DNA of 64,000 bases, from assembly GCA_049515135.1 (NCBI GenBank), contig JBEKUJ010000016.1, positions 1 through 64,000 on the forward strand, in the 5' to 3' direction. Below are positions 17,437 through 25,240 of the stretch, in pieces. Origin of the DNA: Fen-1364 sp049515135. GTDB taxonomy: Bacteria; Spirochaetota; Spirochaetia; SZUA-6; Fen-1364. Below the pieces are notes generated by a model. It had not been told where the DNA came from and did no database searches. It saw nothing but the letters and a program-made list of their open reading frames with translations. Made by a program: the position numbers and the translations under genes. The number at the start of each line of letters is the position of its first letter. Position 1 is the first letter of the stretch.

Positions 17437-17675
17437 ATGCAGTATTGGCAAGTTGGCGCCCCGACCTTCCCCCGGATCGGCTGAAGGCGATTATGCGTCT
17501 GGCCATGCGCAGCTATCGAAACAACGTGTACTACTTCACGCACCCCCGCCGGCCTGACCCCATGAGCCCAGAGGAGCGCCACGCGTACAATAGCGCCTAT
17601 TACGCGGAGCACCGTGAGACGATCCTGGCGAAGCGGCGCGCAGACTACGCGAGGAAAAAGGCCCGTCTTAATTGA
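17433..17675 (+). CDS. Small basic protein after the terminase gene
   Basis: An 80-residue basic protein ending HAYNSAYYAEHRETILAKRRADYARKKARLN, a repeated Y-(x)n-K/R helix as seen in many small phage proteins. In lambdoid phages this place is taken by gpW, a head completion protein; I see no convincing gpW likeness. ATGA overlap with the terminase gene. Function unknown. Confidence 0.6.
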   Translation: MNAVLASWRPDLPPDRLKAIMRLAMRSYRNNVYYFTHPRRPDPMSPEERHAYNSAYYAEHRETILAKRRADYARKKARLN

Positions 17676-17737
17676 CGAAAATCTTGCGAAATACCGGCAC
17701 CGCATGCGAATTTTAACACGTCATGAAAGGACTTTTG

Positions 17738-17950
17738 ATGTCAGACGATTTTTCCGAGCTGTCCATTCCGGGCGAGCAGCTTTTTTCCCGGCGCCGCGTT
17801 GCGGCCCTCTTCGACTGCAGCGTCGAGACCATCGGCCGCAAGATCAAAGCAGGTGACCTGCGCGCCGTGAAGATCGGGCGGCTCGTGCGCATCCCACATA
17901 GTGAAGTTGTCCGCATCCTGGCGGGGAATGATCCGAAGGTGACAGCATGA
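17738..17950 (+). CDS. Excisionase/AlpA-like DNA-binding protein
   Basis: A 70-residue protein starting MSDDFSELSIPG with the pattern LFSRRRVAALFDCSVETIGRKIKAGDLRAVKIGRLVRIPHSEVVRIL, a textbook excisionase-family winged helix. An earlier in-frame ATG at 17723 is possible, but AAGGAC stands before the 17738 start. It heads the second half of the gene chain after a 62-base gap, suggesting it regulates the following block. It is the second Xis-like protein of the element. Confidence 0.75.
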   Translation: MSDDFSELSIPGEQLFSRRRVAALFDCSVETIGRKIKAGDLRAVKIGRLVRIPHSEVVRILAGNDPKVTA

Positions 17951-18267
17951 TGGACGGGAAGACAAGGGCGGACACAGCGCTTCGAAGCCTGGCGCAGCCG
18001 GTGCAAAGGTGTGGCATGCCGGCCGTGTCCGTCCTTTTGTTCTCGTCTTTCAACGCCGGCCGACTCAGCATGATCTGGGCAATCAAAGAGTGCATGCGCG
18101 TGGACGTGCTTCCTTTCATCTCAACGGACGAGCTTGTGACGCTGGATAGGATTGAAGCATTCGAAGGCCTGTTCGGTTTGTGGGCGCAGAACCGCGCGCG
18201 TGTGCGCCAGTGGGTGCCTTTGCTCGAGGTGATCACACTCGACGTTGAAGGACAGGGGGCGTCATGA
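17947..18267 (+). CDS. Hypothetical protein of the element
   Basis: A 106-residue protein. The first third is basic; the rest is mixed helical with a moderately hydrophobic stretch (PAVSVLLFSSFNAGRLSMIWAI) too broken for a clear membrane helix. Four-base overlaps link it to both neighbours. No family recognised. Confidence 0.55.
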   Translation: MMDGKTRADTALRSLAQPVQRCGMPAVSVLLFSSFNAGRLSMIWAIKECMRVDVLPFISTDELVTLDRIEAFEGLFGLWAQNRARVRQWVPLLEVITLDVEGQGAS

Positions 18268-18359
18268 ACATCAAACACCGCGCGGACGAGGACCTCGCGC
18301 CGCCCCAGGATTTGACGAAAACAAAACCGCGGCCCGCCGGCCATGGAGGCGTTGCTTGA
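18264..18359 (+). CDS. Very small ORF, 31 residues
   Basis: Starts MNIKHRADEDLAPPQ with an ATGA overlap with the preceding gene and ends at TGA 18357-18359. Context (overlap chain) is the only support. A 99-base gap without a gene follows it. Confidence 0.3.
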   Translation: MNIKHRADEDLAPPQDLTKTKPRPAGHGGVA

Positions 18360-18458
18360 ATCCCGACGACCTCCGGCTCCTCCGGCGTGACCGCGGCGAT
18401 TTTGGTACGCTATGCATGCACACAGTAATCGCGCCCACGTGGCGCATGGAGGATTGAA

Positions 18459-18659
18459 ATGGCGAAAGGAAACATTTCTCAACCTGGCGGCCTTGGTAGC
18501 ACGCGGAGCAACGCCGCCGGCGGCGGGCGCGTCAACGTGAGCCGCCCGGGCCCCGGCACTGTCGGCGTCCCGCCCGGTACGAATCGAGGCACTCCCATAT
18601 CGCCGAAGTCCATCCCGCAGCCGATCCGCAACCGGATTTTTCCGCGGGGGAAGGACTGA
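18459..18659 (+). CDS. Gly/Pro-rich small protein
   Basis: A 66-residue low-complexity basic protein with many Gly, Pro, Arg and Asn residues (AAGGGRVNVSRPGPGTVGVPPG). GGAGG stands nine bases before the ATG. Probably disordered. Function unknown; followed after 3 bases by the next gene. Confidence 0.5.
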   Translation: MAKGNISQPGGLGSTRSNAAGGGRVNVSRPGPGTVGVPPGTNRGTPISPKSIPQPIRNRIFPRGKD

Positions 18660-18662
18660 TAG

Positions 18663-18917
18663 ATGGCCACCGTACTTTATCCGTATGCGAGCGGTTACGT
18701 GTCGAGCGCTTGCGATGCATGTGGAAAATTCCATGAGCTCACAGGAATCGGGCTGGATCAATCGCAAAGCCCGCCGACGCCCGTTTTTTATTGCAACTAC
18801 AGCTCCTCGGGCGGCGGAGCCCCCGTCCTCGTTCAAACCGTGACCATCGATCAGACGTCCCCGCTTCCCGCCGCCGTGGTCGCAGCGATTCAATCCGGCG
18901 CCATCGTACGGAGCTGA
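18663..18917 (+). CDS. Hypothetical protein with CxxC motif
   Basis: An 84-residue protein. It has CDACGKFHELTG near residue 17 and a further FYCNYSS near 43, which could form a small metal site. The C-terminal half reads VLVQTVTIDQTSPLPAAVVAAIQSGAIV, a small strand-helix unit. No family recognised. Confidence 0.5.
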   Translation: MATVLYPYASGYVSSACDACGKFHELTGIGLDQSQSPPTPVFYCNYSSSGGGAPVLVQTVTIDQTSPLPAAVVAAIQSGAIVRS

Positions 18918-18928
18918 AGGGAGAGACC

Positions 18929-19282
18929 ATGGCAGCGAAGCTACAGCCTTTCGCGTGGCTCGGCAGGGGAACACTGGACATCACGGTGAGCGGTCGGGTT
19001 CATCTCAAAATGCCCGGCATGATCGTGGACGATGTGCAAGAGCTACAGGTGCTCGGACCTGACCGGGTGGCGGAAATAGTCCGTAACGGATCGGGGACCT
19101 TCGATCTCACCCTCGGCTCCCGCCTCTTGGATCCCGCACTGGAGGAGTCGCGCCTGGAGGCGGAGGGCATCGAACAGAAAAATATCGACTTCAACGCCGA
19201 GCAGCTCAGGCGCACACGCAAGAACATCGAAGGCCGGGCGCCGGTCCCCGTTCATGACGGCCCGGTGGGGAAGAAGGAGTAA
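18929..19282 (+). CDS. Hypothetical protein of the element
   Basis: A 117-residue protein whose first 75 residues look beta-rich (RGTLDITVSGRVHLKMPGMIVDDVQELQVLG) and whose last 40 are helical and charged. GGGAGAGACC precedes the ATG at 18929; the frame is open further upstream but there overlaps the previous gene. The beta part could be a small barrel or structural domain, but no phage structural family is evident. Confidence 0.55.
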   Translation: MAAKLQPFAWLGRGTLDITVSGRVHLKMPGMIVDDVQELQVLGPDRVAEIVRNGSGTFDLTLGSRLLDPALEESRLEAEGIEQKNIDFNAEQLRRTRKNIEGRAPVPVHDGPVGKKE

Positions 19283-19287
19283 CACTA

Positions 19288-19878
19288 ATGGCGTCAACCG
19301 AAAAGCAGCTCGAGGATCTGAAATCCGAAATCTTGAAACGCCGTGCGGAAGCCGACGGCCTTGAACGCGACGCGTCGAACCTGGCGTTGTCGGACATGGA
19401 AAAGGCGCTGATCGCTGATTCACGCGCCTCTGCTGTCCGTCGCCTCATCCCGCGCTTAGCATCGGCATTCCGAGAGAAGGTGGCGGAGAAGGTGAAGGCT
19501 GACATCGCGGAGGCCATGCGCGTGATCGACGAGCAGACGGAGCAGGCCCTTGTGGCCAAAGCCGCCTCGTACCCCGCGCTATGGGAAGCGTTGAACGGGA
19601 TGGTGGCCCCGATTCGGGCGCTGGTAGCACAAAAAGACTTCATGCGCCTTCGGGTTCAATTCGATTTCCTTAGCACAAGCCCCTGGGCCGAGCTGATGAA
19701 AAACCTCGGCAACATTTTCGAGCAATGGAAAGCGGACGACCGCCGCTCGGCCGAGGCCGCCTCATGGGCGCAAAAAGAACAGGCACAGAGAGTTTGCGAA
19801 GCAGCAGCGGGCGAGTTGCTGGCTGAGCTGGCACTTCTTGCCAAGGAAGAGCCCGTGCAGGAGGGAGTAACAGCATGA
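19288..19878 (+). CDS. Helical coiled-coil protein of the element
   Basis: A 196-residue, almost entirely helical protein. The first 90 residues form a likely coiled coil (STEKQLEDLKSEILKRRAEADGLERD, then REKVAEKVKADIAEAMRVIDEQTEQAL). It follows the preceding gene by 5 bases. A scaffold-like or DNA-binding helical role is possible but unsupported. Confidence 0.55.
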   Translation: MASTEKQLEDLKSEILKRRAEADGLERDASNLALSDMEKALIADSRASAVRRLIPRLASAFREKVAEKVKADIAEAMRVIDEQTEQALVAKAASYPALWEALNGMVAPIRALVAQKDFMRLRVQFDFLSTSPWAELMKNLGNIFEQWKADDRRSAEAASWAQKEQAQRVCEAAAGELLAELALLAKEEPVQEGVTA

Positions 19879-19936
19879 TCGGTATTTCAGGCTGGCGATG
19901 AGTAGAATTACCCTTCGAACAAGCAAGGAGAACAGG

Positions 19937-20800
19937 ATGGACGCAGAAAAAGCAAAACGGATTTTGGAGGATAACGAGGCAGGGACCCGATACGAGCCGG
20001 CTCTTCTCGACCTCGCTCGGGAAGCTCTCGGTCTCCCGACTGAAGGCAAGGGCACGATGAATGAGAAGTTTGCAGCTCAGATTGTCGGGGTCGATATCTC
20101 CGGCAAAGACATACCACTTGCCGCGTGCCTGGCCGCAGGAAGCTGGGCAGGGGTGAAGGTCTTCACCCCTTTTGGGCTTCGGATGCAGGAGTTAATTGTC
20201 GATTTTCGCGCTTCTTCTGACGCGGCAGCAGGATCCGAAACCGGCATTGTCCTCGGCAGCACCTCCGAGGGACGCGAGGTGACTCTCGGCGACGTGGAGC
20301 GCGAGGGAATCGGGCTTTTCTCCGGCCTCGCGAAGTACACGGAAGTGGGAGCCAGCGCGCGCGACATGCTCGCGGAACTTGAGGTAGAACGGCTCGCGAA
20401 GGCGGCAGGGCTTGGCAGAATGCCCGATCTCCCCGGCCTCCGCATGGCGATAGAGAAGGGCCGCAAGGATTGGACCGGTTCACCATGGCCATATACAACC
20501 GAGCAGGGCATGGCCGGTGAAATCGCCAACCAGGCGACAGTGCTCACAGATCGTGCGCACACGGCACCCGGCGTGAAAGGCTTGCCTGTATTCCCCAAGG
20601 GGCCGGGCAAGCTCGCCAAAGAAGCCCCCGCGGATCTGCTGGCCAGAGCGAAGGCATTGAAGATCGACATCGCCATCGTGGAGGGAGGCGCGCTTGCCGC
20701 GAAGATGGACCCCATAGAGGCGCTGAAGGCGGAAGTTTTCAACCAGGAACTTCTCGTCAGCGACCGCGCGCGGTCCGCGATGGATGGTGTGATTTCATGA
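19937..20800 (+). CDS. Hypothetical 287-residue protein of the element
   Basis: The largest unknown in the block. Begins MDAEKAKRILEDNEAGTRYEPALLDLAREALGL, then a beta-containing middle (ETGIVLGSTSEGREVTLGDVEREGIGLFSGL), then a more extended region with TEQGMAGEIANQA. AAGGAGAACAGG stands before the ATG. It does not resemble a major capsid, portal or tail protein to me. Linked to the next gene by an ATGA overlap. Confidence 0.6.
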   Translation: MDAEKAKRILEDNEAGTRYEPALLDLAREALGLPTEGKGTMNEKFAAQIVGVDISGKDIPLAACLAAGSWAGVKVFTPFGLRMQELIVDFRASSDAAAGSETGIVLGSTSEGREVTLGDVEREGIGLFSGLAKYTEVGASARDMLAELEVERLAKAAGLGRMPDLPGLRMAIEKGRKDWTGSPWPYTTEQGMAGEIANQATVLTDRAHTAPGVKGLPVFPKGPGKLAKEAPADLLARAKALKIDIAIVEGGALAAKMDPIEALKAEVFNQELLVSDRARSAMDGVIS

Positions 20801-21225
20801 GCGGCGCCAACGGTGACGCCTTCGATCAGGAAACTCTCGATGCCATAGTCCTGCGTTCCTTGGAGCTTACTTTTTCCGCCTTCGTAAGATCGATCCGCGC
20901 AGGGGAAATGCGAGTGGTACCGGCGGGCGACACGCCATCGGGCATCGGGATTGTCCGCCTCGGCGACAGGCGCTACAAGTTGGCCGAGAAAACACCCGGC
21001 ACGCTTGACGCGAGACTGCAGAACGAGGAGTGCGCACTCGATGCGACCCAGAAGCTCGGGGAGATCGCCGAGAATCTACTTTCCGACCGGAGGCGCCTTG
21101 TCGAACAGAACCAGGCGTTACGTACCCTATTGAGCCCTCTGGAGGAAACCGTGGCTTTTGTCACGGGGATAAATTCTCAAAGCGGCGACCTGGAAAGTGC
21201 GCACACTTTCAAAAGGGTTCAATAG
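20797..21225 (+). CDS. Hypothetical protein of the element
   Basis: A 142-residue protein with a helical N-terminus, a short beta segment (SGIGIVRLGDRRYKLAEKTPG) and a C-terminal helix that could be a coiled coil (LGEIAENLLSDRRRLVEQNQALRTLLSPLEE). No family recognised. Confidence 0.55.
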   Translation: MSGANGDAFDQETLDAIVLRSLELTFSAFVRSIRAGEMRVVPAGDTPSGIGIVRLGDRRYKLAEKTPGTLDARLQNEECALDATQKLGEIAENLLSDRRRLVEQNQALRTLLSPLEETVAFVTGINSQSGDLESAHTFKRVQ

Positions 21226-21239
21226 AGAGAGGAGGAGTT

Positions 21240-21512
21240 ATGGTCATTTTCAGAAAGCAATTCATCCCCATCATGACCCAGGGCCATGCACTGCGGCTTG
21301 TCGCCAATGACTTCGCCTTGCGCGCGCGGAAGGAACCGCCCTTCCTTGTGGATTGGCTGGCCGGCCCCGTATCGCATGCCACCCTGCAGCGGGCGGTGCG
21401 GCTCCTGAAGCGCAGGGGCATCCTTGAAAGCACGTGCACTTGGACCCGCTGGAGGATCCAGCTCCCTCCGGAGGCGGAGGCTGCCTACTTGCAAGAACTG
21501 GCTACGGCCTAA
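21240..21512 (+). CDS. Small winged-helix-like protein
   Basis: A 90-residue protein. ATLQRAVRLLKRRGILESTCTWTRWRIQL looks like the recognition helix and wing of a winged-helix domain. GAGGAGGAGTT directly before the ATG is a strong ribosome binding site. Its stop is immediately followed by the next ATG (TAAATG). Possibly a regulator. Confidence 0.55.
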   Translation: MVIFRKQFIPIMTQGHALRLVANDFALRARKEPPFLVDWLAGPVSHATLQRAVRLLKRRGILESTCTWTRWRIQLPPEAEAAYLQELATA

Positions 21513-21893
21513 ATGCCGCGCGGTGGATGGAACGTTCCTGAGACTCCTCTCGACCCTGGTACACGGATCGCCCCCGGCAGATCGCCGGGCCAGGCGTCCG
21601 CGATTTGCTCCGAGGACCTGACTGGCCTCTCGTTTGAAGGTAAGCCACGGGAAATCCGTATCTCCTCACTATTTGGCCAGCCGGTCGAGACATTGAACCT
21701 GAACCATGTTCCTTTCCAGACCCTGAAGGATATAGAGCGTGCCGTCATGGATCTCGGCCGCCGCTACGGTGTTACCGCTGCGCACGTGGTGGCCGAATAC
21801 GAGCCAAAACGCGTGAGCATTGATGTTCACGGGGTCGGCAAGGACGTCATGGTGCAGGTCCCGCGGCTGACGATTTCAATTTCTTACAGATAA
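21513..21893 (+). CDS. Hypothetical protein of the element
   Basis: A 126-residue protein. The first 35 residues are proline- and glycine-rich; the rest looks like a mixed alpha/beta domain ending in beta strands (VSIDVHGVGKDVMVQVPRLTISISYR). No motif identified. Adjacent without spacing to the gene before it. Confidence 0.5.
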   Translation: MPRGGWNVPETPLDPGTRIAPGRSPGQASAICSEDLTGLSFEGKPREIRISSLFGQPVETLNLNHVPFQTLKDIERAVMDLGRRYGVTAAHVVAEYEPKRVSIDVHGVGKDVMVQVPRLTISISYR

Positions 21894-21903
21894 GGAGTGC
21901 ATC

Positions 21904-22047
21904 ATGCCGGAGCCCAACTGGTTGAACCCGGTCCCGACGAAAACGGACAAGGAGCTGCAGCGTGAAAGCGAGCAGGCGCAACGCGAGGAGGCCCGCAAAC
22001 AAAAGCAAACGGTGCAAGAGCAGCGGGAGCAGGGTGCCGACGAGTGA
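21904..22047 (+). CDS. Very small helical protein, 47 residues
   Basis: Starts MPEPNWLNPVPTKTDKELQ and continues as a Glu/Gln-rich helix (ESEQAQREEARKQKQTVQEQ). AAGGAGTGC stands before the ATG. Likely a real small helical protein by composition and spacing; function unknown. Confidence 0.45.
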   Translation: MPEPNWLNPVPTKTDKELQRESEQAQREEARKQKQTVQEQREQGADE

Positions 22048-22092
22048 GCGCGCCGTTTTATCCTGCCCCGTCGACATGATGGACGTGCGGCC

Positions 22093-22554
22093 GTGAATCG
22101 TAGACCTGAGTATCCGCAACACCCTATTTATCGTTTCCCCATGTGGTCATTCGCCGAGGACGGGACTGTCATGCCATTCATAGACCTGAACATCGGCGCT
22201 ATCCTTCGGATGAGCAATCCCGGCTACCTCAATTTCGAAGTCATCTTCAACCATTCCCGTATTGCGGAGGCGATCACTGGCCGCAAGGGAGCATCCCTGG
22301 GCATGGGTTTCGCTCTCGCTCCACCGGAAGTCTTGGCAGCGCTCCGCTCTGGCGAGATGCGCTACTTGCAGAAGCTCGCAGGCTATGCGGAGGTGCGGTT
22401 TCGACCAGATGGCAGCCTCGAATCGACGACCGCAGTGGACGGTTGGAAAAAGTTCTACTCCGAGCAGAGCAAGGGTCCGATTGCTGCCCAGTACCTCAAC
22501 GGCGAGATTGAGCCCATTCCTCCAATGATCGAGCGCGTGGGCGGCTCGAAGTAG
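22093..22554 (+). CDS. Hypothetical protein of the element
   Basis: A 153-residue protein starting at GTG (MNRRPEYPQHPIYRFPMWSF). The middle segment MPFIDLNIGAILRMSNPGYLNFEVIFNHSRI and later YAEVRFRPDGSLESTTAVDGWKKFY suggest an alpha/beta domain. The start is uncertain; ATG 22141 lacks a ribosome binding site. No family recognised. Confidence 0.5.
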   Translation: MNRRPEYPQHPIYRFPMWSFAEDGTVMPFIDLNIGAILRMSNPGYLNFEVIFNHSRIAEAITGRKGASLGMGFALAPPEVLAALRSGEMRYLQKLAGYAEVRFRPDGSLESTTAVDGWKKFYSEQSKGPIAAQYLNGEIEPIPPMIERVGGSK

Positions 22555-22577
22555 CAACGCATGAGAGGTGAGAATGC

Positions 22578-22988
22578 ATGTCAAGCCCTGATGACCTCGC
22601 CAGTCTCGTTGACTCGTTTCTGGCGCGCGGATTGCGGACCTTGAATGAAGGCGCGGCGCTCGCTCAGCATCTTTCCGAGAACACGCCCTCCGCAGATAGA
22701 AGAGAACGGAAGCGTCTGCAAGAGAGTATCGACCGCGCTCTGGCGATCCGCGAAGCCCTGGAGAGAGTAGTCCAGCTTCCCGAACCGAGGGCTCCAGGCG
22801 AGCTGACCGTCAAGCAAATCGCGGAACTCGGCGGCATGAGCGCATCGGCGATCAATCGGTATCTCGAAACGGTAAAGGGCAAAATCGGGAAGGAATACTC
22901 CGAAGCGCGCGAGCTGGGCAGGTCTGCATCATTTTCGCCCCAGGAAGCGCAATGGATTCTCCGACAGTGCAAGAGGCAGAAATCATGA
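22578..22988 (+). CDS. Helix-turn-helix protein of the element
   Basis: A 136-residue protein. The N-terminal 70 residues are helical; residues about 75-110 read GELTVKQIAELGGMSASAINRYLETVKGKIG, a clear HTH core. A role in controlling the neighbouring recombinase is plausible. Overlaps the next small ORF by four bases. Confidence 0.6.
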   Translation: MSSPDDLASLVDSFLARGLRTLNEGAALAQHLSENTPSADRRERKRLQESIDRALAIREALERVVQLPEPRAPGELTVKQIAELGGMSASAINRYLETVKGKIGKEYSEARELGRSASFSPQEAQWILRQCKRQKS

Positions 22989-23161
22989 GAACCGCTGCGC
23001 GTGGTGAGGCTACAGCGAACGCGCACGAGCGCTGCCGTATCATTTCATCTGCCGGTTTCGGATCGCTTGCCCTCATGCGACGGCGACTGACGCATCAACC
23101 CTCGAAGGCGCCGTCCGGCGATTGCGACGGCTTTGCTTATGGTAGACATAACTTGACTTAG
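22985..23161 (+). CDS. Small ORF before the second recombinase
   Basis: A 58-residue basic protein starting MRTAARGEATANAHERC with an ATGA overlap. Its 3' part spans a short dyad TTATG-gtaga-CATAA (23137-23151) that could be an operator for the recombinase gene. Weakly supported. Confidence 0.35.
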   Translation: MRTAARGEATANAHERCRIISSAGFGSLALMRRRLTHQPSKAPSGDCDGFAYGRHNLT

Positions 23162-23182
23162 GGAACCTGGAGACTTTGGAGC

Positions 23183-24016
23183 ATGGCGGGCGAGCTTGTA
23201 CGGACTTCCGACCTCGGGGCAGCGCTGGTGAAGGTGAAGGGAAGGGGTGAACGCACCACGGAGGCCTACCGTGGCGCGGTGAAGGCCTTCACCTGCAGCG
23301 GCTACCCTATTACCCCTGCAGGATTCGCCGAGTACGTGGAAGGGCTGCGGAGGAACCGCGCGGCAGCCGGGGTCAACCTGGTCATCGCAGCCGGCAAGGC
23401 TGCATTCGCGCAGGCGGCTTTCAGAATGGGCATGCCCGAGCGAGAGGCGGCGATCCTCCGCGGCGCGCTGGCCGATATTCACGGCACGAAACTCGCCCCT
23501 CCCGAGGTGCGGGTCCTTTCCCCAGAGGAGCGGGAAATACTCTTCCACGCGCTGCCGGCACGGATCCGCATCATTGCGGAAGTGCTCTACATGACAGGGG
23601 CCCGGATCTCGGAGATCCTCATGGTGAGATCGGACGCCGTGAAGGTGGACGGCGAGCATGTATCCCTTCGCCTCTACGGCAAGGGACGGAAAGAGCGCAT
23701 GGTCGGGATCCCGCTGCGGCTGTATCGGCGCATCCGCGGGACGTTCCAACCTGGCCCGTACCTTTTCACCACGGACCGGGGGCACCATTACACGCGGCAG
23801 TATGTCACGCGAGAGATCGACCGCGCGGCCCGCCGTGCACTCGGAAAAGGCAGCTCGGCACATGTGCTGCGGCATTCACGCGCCACGGACCTGGTACGGG
23901 ATACCGGCAGGATCAAGGCAGTCTCGCGCCTGCTCGGGCATAGTGACGAGGCGACAACACTGAGATACTATGTCAAGGATTCATTCAGCGACGAGGAGCT
24001 GTTCGAGGAGGAATGA
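23183..24016 (+). CDS. Second tyrosine recombinase (XerC/D-like)
   Basis: A 277-residue recombinase with an N-terminal SAM-like helical domain and a compact catalytic domain: Arg141 (YMTGARISEIL), Lys in YGKGRKER, His227-x-x-Arg230 (HVLRHSR), His253 (LLGHSDE) and Tyr262/263 (LRYYVKD). Nearer to XerC/XerD than to the integrase at 8788, and 98 residues shorter. It could resolve dimers of the excised circle, or work at another site. It is not adjacent to any recognisable att-like repeat. Confidence 0.9.
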   Translation: MAGELVRTSDLGAALVKVKGRGERTTEAYRGAVKAFTCSGYPITPAGFAEYVEGLRRNRAAAGVNLVIAAGKAAFAQAAFRMGMPEREAAILRGALADIHGTKLAPPEVRVLSPEEREILFHALPARIRIIAEVLYMTGARISEILMVRSDAVKVDGEHVSLRLYGKGRKERMVGIPLRLYRRIRGTFQPGPYLFTTDRGHHYTRQYVTREIDRAARRALGKGSSAHVLRHSRATDLVRDTGRIKAVSRLLGHSDEATTLRYYVKDSFSDEELFEEE

Positions 24017-24198
24017 CCATGCTGTTAGCCACTGCATTTTCAACAAATCTTGCCAACTATTCTGAAGCGATTCAGAAGGCCTTGGAAGGCCTAAACCAGA
24101 AATCGCCACATGCGAAAGTGAAGTTCATTGTGCAGAGCCAGAGCGGACCGGACCTTAATCAAACCATGGTCTCTGTCTCAATATTCTACGAGACATAG
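24013..24198 (+). CDS. Small hypothetical protein after recombinase
   Basis: A 61-residue protein with SEAIQKALEGLNQKSPHAKVKFIVQSQSGPDLNQTMVSVSIFYET, an alpha/beta pattern. ATGA overlap with the recombinase gene. Similar small dodecin- or YezD-like folds come to mind but I cannot assign one. Last forward gene of the element. Confidence 0.5.
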   Translation: MTMLLATAFSTNLANYSEAIQKALEGLNQKSPHAKVKFIVQSQSGPDLNQTMVSVSIFYET

Positions 24199-24216
24199 AA
24201 GCACAGAGGGCGCGCT

Positions 24217-24426
24217 CTACCTCACCCGCACCGGCTGCGGCAGTTTCTGACAGTCTGCACACAATAAAGAAGCCCCCGGGCGCAGGGAACCCGGGGGCAA
24301 AGAAAGATCCACCGGCGGCCCAGGAATAGGGGGGACTTGGCGGGTCCCCACGGGCGGCCGGGCCCCGGGCGTCGCGCCGTGGTCGATCACCTCCGCGTCT
24401 ACCAAGCGCCAGGGGATGAGATTCAT
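24217..24426 (-). CDS. Proline-rich small protein, last gene of reverse operon
   Basis: A 69-residue protein with many prolines (VPPIPGPPVDLSLPPGSLRPG) and a CADC pair near the C-terminus. Its ATG overlaps the stop of the gene upstream by four bases, which is the main evidence. Its coding strand opposes the rest of the element. Confidence 0.4.
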   Translation of the reverse strand: MNLIPWRLVDAEVIDHGATPGARPPVGTRQVPPIPGPPVDLSLPPGSLRPGASLLCADCQKLPQPVRVR

Positions 24427-25061
24427 GCTTGCGGCCCTCCGTAATGCCGCGTTCTCGGTTGCGGGATCCCATGCTCCCGTACGTATTGAACAAGTGATTC
24501 GCGCGGGACAAAGAGGTACGAGCCTTCCCTGATGAGTTTGAGCTTTCCCTTGCCGATCAGCGTATCAAAGCGATTGCGGGATACCCCGAAACGGCGTACC
24601 AGGTCAGGAAGGCTCACCATTGGCGGCAGCTCGGAGCGCAGTTTCTTGGCCGCGGCCTCAGCTTCCTTGCGCCATGCCGGAGCGGGTCCGGCGATCTGCC
24701 GGGGAGCGCGCTGCCTGCGCTCGCGATTGATCTGCGCCGTCAGTTTCCAATGACCTTTTCCCGGGTGATCGGGGTCGGTCTTGAAAGGCTCGATACCGAG
24801 CGCCTTCTCGACGGCCTGGAGGCGAGAGTTAAGGATCGATAGATTTTCGCCCCGCAGTTTCTCGACGTGCTGATACTGCTTCAGGTCATATGCCAATTGA
24901 TCATGCCGCAAAAGGGCCGCGCTCACTCGTTCCGCGACGGTCATTTCCAAGTTTCGCAATCGCTCCGCGATGAAGGCTTGCGCCATTTCAACGGTCATGA
25001 GCGCCTTGCCGTCCGGGAGGATGGCGCCCTTTTCCGTGACCTCGGCAACAAGCTCAATCAC
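24423..25061 (-). CDS. Coiled-coil protein with C-terminal excisionase-like HTH
   Basis: A 212-residue protein. Residues about 30-95 form a helical, coiled-coil-like region (AERLRNLEMTVAERVSAALLRHDQLAYDLKQYQHVEKLRGENLSILNSRLQAVEKAL). Residues about 150-200 read MVSLPDLVRRFGVSRNRFDTLIGKGKLKLIREGSYLFVPRESLVQYV, an Xis/MerR-like winged helix. Start is GTG overlapping the upstream stop. Being transcribed against the main chain, it is a candidate repressor or lysogeny-type regulator of the element. Confidence 0.65.
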   Translation of the reverse strand: MIELVAEVTEKGAILPDGKALMTVEMAQAFIAERLRNLEMTVAERVSAALLRHDQLAYDLKQYQHVEKLRGENLSILNSRLQAVEKALGIEPFKTDPDHPGKGHWKLTAQINRERRQRAPRQIAGPAPAWRKEAEAAAKKLRSELPPMVSLPDLVRRFGVSRNRFDTLIGKGKLKLIREGSYLFVPRESLVQYVREHGIPQPRTRHYGGPQA

Positions 25062-25240
25062 CGCGGGGATCCTCCAGCCCAGCGGCGCAAGGTGAATCGC
25101 GCCCGCTGGCCCTCTGCAGGGAATCTCAGCGCGTACCAGAGCAAGGCCTCCCGCAACTCGTCAAGTTCATGCTCCACGGATTCACCCTTGCGGACGGAGA
25201 GTGTCACTGGCAGTCGGCCAAGATGGAAATGCAGGGTCAT
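25058..25240 (-). CDS. Small hypothetical protein of reverse operon
   Basis: A 60-residue protein starting MTLHFHLGRLPVTLSVRKGESVEHELDELREALLWYALRFP, a beta-hairpin followed by a helix. ATG overlaps the upstream stop by four bases, and its stop overlaps the next GTG. A longer reading of the same frame begins at 25471 but would overlap the gene at 25237-25458 completely. Confidence 0.55.
   Translation of the reverse strand: MTLHFHLGRLPVTLSVRKGESVEHELDELREALLWYALRFPAEGQRARFTLRRWAGGSPR

Noticed and set aside
17433..17675. gpW-like head completion protein because of its place after the large terminase gene
   Set aside because: Length is near but the sequence lacks the gpW pattern and is instead a Tyr/Arg helix; position alone is not enough.
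23137..23151. TTATG-gtaga-CATAA dyad as a dif or Xer site for the second recombinase
   Set aside because: The half-site orientation is the reverse of dif (AACATAA...TTATG) and the arms are only 5 bp, so it is kept only as a possible operator.
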